From assembly GCA_004352715.1 (NCBI GenBank), contig SCFE01000003.1, forward strand, positions 4,082,894 through 4,146,893: DNA of 64,000 nucleotides, in the 5' to 3' direction. A program made the translations under genes and the position numbers. Each line of letters starts with the position of its first letter. Position 1 is the stretch's first letter. This DNA comes from Hofstenia miamia. Lineage: Eukaryota > Xenacoelomorpha > Acoela. A model generated the notes under the pieces. It ran no database searches. It had not been told where the DNA came from and worked only from the letters and a program-made list of their open reading frames with translations. Shown piece by piece: positions 61,089 to 64,000 of the stretch.

Positions 61089-62792
61089 TTAATTTAAATC
61101 TGAAGATGTAGTTGGGTGGTTGGGTTCCAAGTTGATAAGGTTGTCAACACACAACGACTTGGTAATTGGCTGCTCTTCAATAATGAAACCTTCTCCGTCT
61201 GTGATAAGCTGCACTTTAGCCTTGCACTGGGATTTAAGATGTCCTTTTTCCCCGCAAGTGAAACATCTCCCTGATGATAAATCAAATACATTCTTTGCAA
61301 CTGCAGGCCTCCTTGGCTCAAAGTTCTTTGTACTGGACACACCTGTCAAACTAGTTATATCATTGTTGATTCTTTGAGAATTCTGGAGCATGTAAACTAC
61401 ACTGATGGCCTTTTGGATGATCTCATGGAGGCTATCCTCGGGGTCGCATCGAACTTCCAAATGATTTCTGATCGATGAAGGAAAACCTCGGCAGATGTAA
61501 GAAAATAGATCGTGTTGCAAATACTCTCTGGAGAGACTACTCAAACAAAACAAGCACTCAACCTGTGTTATATAATTCTGAATGTTTTCACCAAATTTGA
61601 AGGACATGTCACATAATAGCGTCTTATACTGATGTTTAATGTGGGGTGCTCAGTAATAATCCTCAAAGAAGCCAACCAACAGCTGGTAGTCAGTTTTGAT
61701 GTTATGATTGAGCATCATGTATTGATTGTACGCCAATCTGCTAAGATATAAGGGGAACTGCGAGACGGCTGACTCTTGTGAATTTTATTGTTGTTTCATT
61801 GTTAGCTCAAACAAGAAAAACCATTTGTCAAAAGACTGTGACACAGCGTCAATTTGCCTGGTGAATTTGGGAAGAACATAGTGTTTGCTATATAGTTGTA
61901 GCTGTCCATTGGACTCAAGAGGAAGAATAGAATCTCAGTATCTCGGCTGATCTTTCATGCTGGCTTTTCCAGTAAGTGGACTAGTATCACTCACATGTTC
62001 CTTAAACGTGGGCACTACCACAGTGCTTACTGGATCAGGCAATGACTGTACATACCCTGTTTGAGGGGTAGCTCCAGTGGTTAACGTAGATACTTGTGTG
62101 ATAGCAGACTGGGTGAACGTAGGTTGACTACTGGAAGGACTGGTGGAACATGGTACAGAGGACCCTTCGAACAAAGGAACACCTGGAGGGGGATGGCTTG
62201 CGCCCACTAACTGAACCACTTGACCGATGATCCTCTTGGCTAATTCATCCAATGCTTCATTAAGTGCAGCATGGGTAACATATTCATCATTTCTCTGAGA
62301 CAATGCCTCCTCTTGGCGATGCAAGTTGTTGACAGCACCCTTCAATTCATGAATTTGCAATTCCAGGGCAATGGTTGACTCCAGCATCTGTCATTCCATC
62401 CATTGGTAGGCCACATGTTGTGTGTTGATTTCGGCCTGGAGAGACTCCACTTGGCATTTGCTTTCCATCCTCAGAGCTACCTGTTGTGATAACACTTCCT
62501 TCAAATGATCGATTTCTGCAAGGTGCACATCAAGCTGGGGCGTCGACTGATCATTACCACTAACATAACTGCGGGGAATCAGAGGAGCATTTTGGGTGTT
62601 CAAAACATGATGCGGATTTCGATGAAATGCTGGGCTCATTGCACTTGCATCACTATAAGGGATGGTCGCGGCATTCTGATCCATCTTTTGTGTGATCTGA
62701 GTGGGAGAAGCAGGTTGAGAAAAATTAAGTAATGATCCAACGGTACAAGGGGTAATGTCCGGGTTACCAAAGCTTGCACAGGGGATGCTCAT
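61089..62792 (-). pseudogene. Ty3/gypsy element B, gag
   Basis: One minus-strand frame from an ATG at 62792 to the stop at 61089, broken by TGA at 62388-62390 and 61932-61934 and by one TGA and one TAA between 61,930 and 61,607. The N-terminal third is Ser/Pro/Gln-rich with a coiled coil (EIDHLKEVLSQQVALRMESK). The capsid-like part includes FGENIQNYITQVECLF. A CCHC knuckle CFTCGEKGHLKSQC lies at about 61265-61220. Gag is in a different frame from pol and overlaps it slightly, consistent with programmed frameshifting. The 5' untranslated region and LTR would fall in the adjacent gap. Confidence 0.85.
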
Positions 62793-62813
62793 AATGGGAG
62801 AATTCCCAAAAGT

Positions 62814-63813
62814 NNNNNNNNNNNNNNNNNNNNNNNNNNNNNNNNNNNNNNNNNNNNNNNNNNNNNNNNNNNNNNNNNNNNNNNNNNNNNNNNNNNNNNN
62901 NNNNNNNNNNNNNNNNNNNNNNNNNNNNNNNNNNNNNNNNNNNNNNNNNNNNNNNNNNNNNNNNNNNNNNNNNNNNNNNNNNNNNNNNNNNNNNNNNNNN
63001 NNNNNNNNNNNNNNNNNNNNNNNNNNNNNNNNNNNNNNNNNNNNNNNNNNNNNNNNNNNNNNNNNNNNNNNNNNNNNNNNNNNNNNNNNNNNNNNNNNNN
63101 NNNNNNNNNNNNNNNNNNNNNNNNNNNNNNNNNNNNNNNNNNNNNNNNNNNNNNNNNNNNNNNNNNNNNNNNNNNNNNNNNNNNNNNNNNNNNNNNNNNN
63201 NNNNNNNNNNNNNNNNNNNNNNNNNNNNNNNNNNNNNNNNNNNNNNNNNNNNNNNNNNNNNNNNNNNNNNNNNNNNNNNNNNNNNNNNNNNNNNNNNNNN
63301 NNNNNNNNNNNNNNNNNNNNNNNNNNNNNNNNNNNNNNNNNNNNNNNNNNNNNNNNNNNNNNNNNNNNNNNNNNNNNNNNNNNNNNNNNNNNNNNNNNNN
63401 NNNNNNNNNNNNNNNNNNNNNNNNNNNNNNNNNNNNNNNNNNNNNNNNNNNNNNNNNNNNNNNNNNNNNNNNNNNNNNNNNNNNNNNNNNNNNNNNNNNN
63501 NNNNNNNNNNNNNNNNNNNNNNNNNNNNNNNNNNNNNNNNNNNNNNNNNNNNNNNNNNNNNNNNNNNNNNNNNNNNNNNNNNNNNNNNNNNNNNNNNNNN
63601 NNNNNNNNNNNNNNNNNNNNNNNNNNNNNNNNNNNNNNNNNNNNNNNNNNNNNNNNNNNNNNNNNNNNNNNNNNNNNNNNNNNNNNNNNNNNNNNNNNNN
63701 NNNNNNNNNNNNNNNNNNNNNNNNNNNNNNNNNNNNNNNNNNNNNNNNNNNNNNNNNNNNNNNNNNNNNNNNNNNNNNNNNNNNNNNNNNNNNNNNNNNN
63801 NNNNNNNNNNNNN
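62814..63813. other. Assembly gap (1,000 N)
   Basis: Exactly 1,000 N at the expected position of element B's 5' LTR and leader. Repeated LTRs are a common cause of such breaks. 63814-63944 after it is AT-rich with a twofold GTACAAAGNGCAAGT word and no gene. Confidence 0.95.
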
Positions 63814-63944
63814 CCAATTATAATTAAATTGTCATATTTTAAAAGTTACAAAAGTGTATAGTTTTCGGAAATTTTATCAAAGTTAGTAAGGTGTACAAAG
63901 CGCAAGTTAAAGGATTATTAAATTGTACAAAGTGCAAGTAGGAG

Positions 63945-63963
63945 TATATATATATAATATATA

Positions 63964-64000
<37 letters not shown>
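63945..64000. repeat. TA microsatellite at window end
   Basis: A (TA)n/(AT)n tract running off the right edge. Confidence 0.9.

Noticed and set aside
48535-62792. TGA as a reassigned sense codon
   Set aside because: Host genes here (MAEA, GPCR, nested ORF) have clean frames and ordinary stops, and the TGA sites match Arg in the sister element, so mutation explains them better than recoding.
62755-63861. Plus- and minus-strand ORFs of over 340 codons
   Set aside because: They consist of the 1,000-N gap.
1-64000. tRNA, rRNA, CRISPR arrays, bacterial operons
   Set aside because: No cloverleaf, rRNA core or regularly spaced repeats seen; all gene signals are eukaryotic.

Overview
This window looks like AT-rich, intron-containing nuclear DNA from an invertebrate animal. 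It has few genes, long non-coding stretches, TA microsatellites, three larger assembly gaps (1,000, 216 and 1,000 N) and many transposon remains. The MAEA-type gene, a seven-transmembrane receptor and the repertoire of Ty3/gypsy, LINE, pogo, mariner, Tc1 and hAT-like elements fit a metazoan. The sequence alone does not fix the phylum; a cnidarian such as Hydra or a flatworm are guesses only. No rRNA, tRNA, CRISPR or bacterial-style operon was seen.

Host genes are confined to 6.9-30 kb. On the minus strand, four exons (6889-10112) encode the C-terminal part of MAEA, the RING-like E3 subunit of the CTLH/GID ubiquitin ligase. One of its introns holds a complete same-strand single-exon gene (7761-9020) for a predicted type II membrane protein with tandem 28-residue repeats. 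On the plus strand, 11095-12212 is the start of an unrecognised Cys/His-rich gene cut by a gap. A two-exon rhodopsin-like GPCR lies at 18492-20596, and an exon of a GDP-fucose O-fucosyltransferase-like protein at 29278-29951 (minus).

Between and inside these genes are small non-autonomous DNA transposons. Several hAT-type MITEs begin CAG and end CTG, three of them with 8-bp target-site duplications (one with a mismatch). Others are foldback or TIR elements. A 397-bp internally deleted mariner still encodes only the DNA-binding domain. Decayed LINE (about 1.2-5.1 kb), pogo (39.6-40.9 kb) and Tc1 (43.7-44.2 kb) copies are present.

The last 14 kb (48.5-62.8 kb, minus strand) is the most unusual part. 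Two related but distinct Ty3/gypsy gag-pol sets, B (upstream, 62.8-57.2 kb) and A (downstream, 54.1-48.5 kb), are joined by an unrecognised reading frame of about 3.2 kb ('ORF C'). It starts 8 nt after the pol B stop and overlaps the start of gag A, so there is no room for LTRs between them. Most premature stops in this block are TGA where the sister element has Arg, or TAA/TAG where it has Gln. That is the pattern expected from C-to-T decay of CGA and CAA/CAG codons, and it suggests cytosine methylation of these copies in the past.
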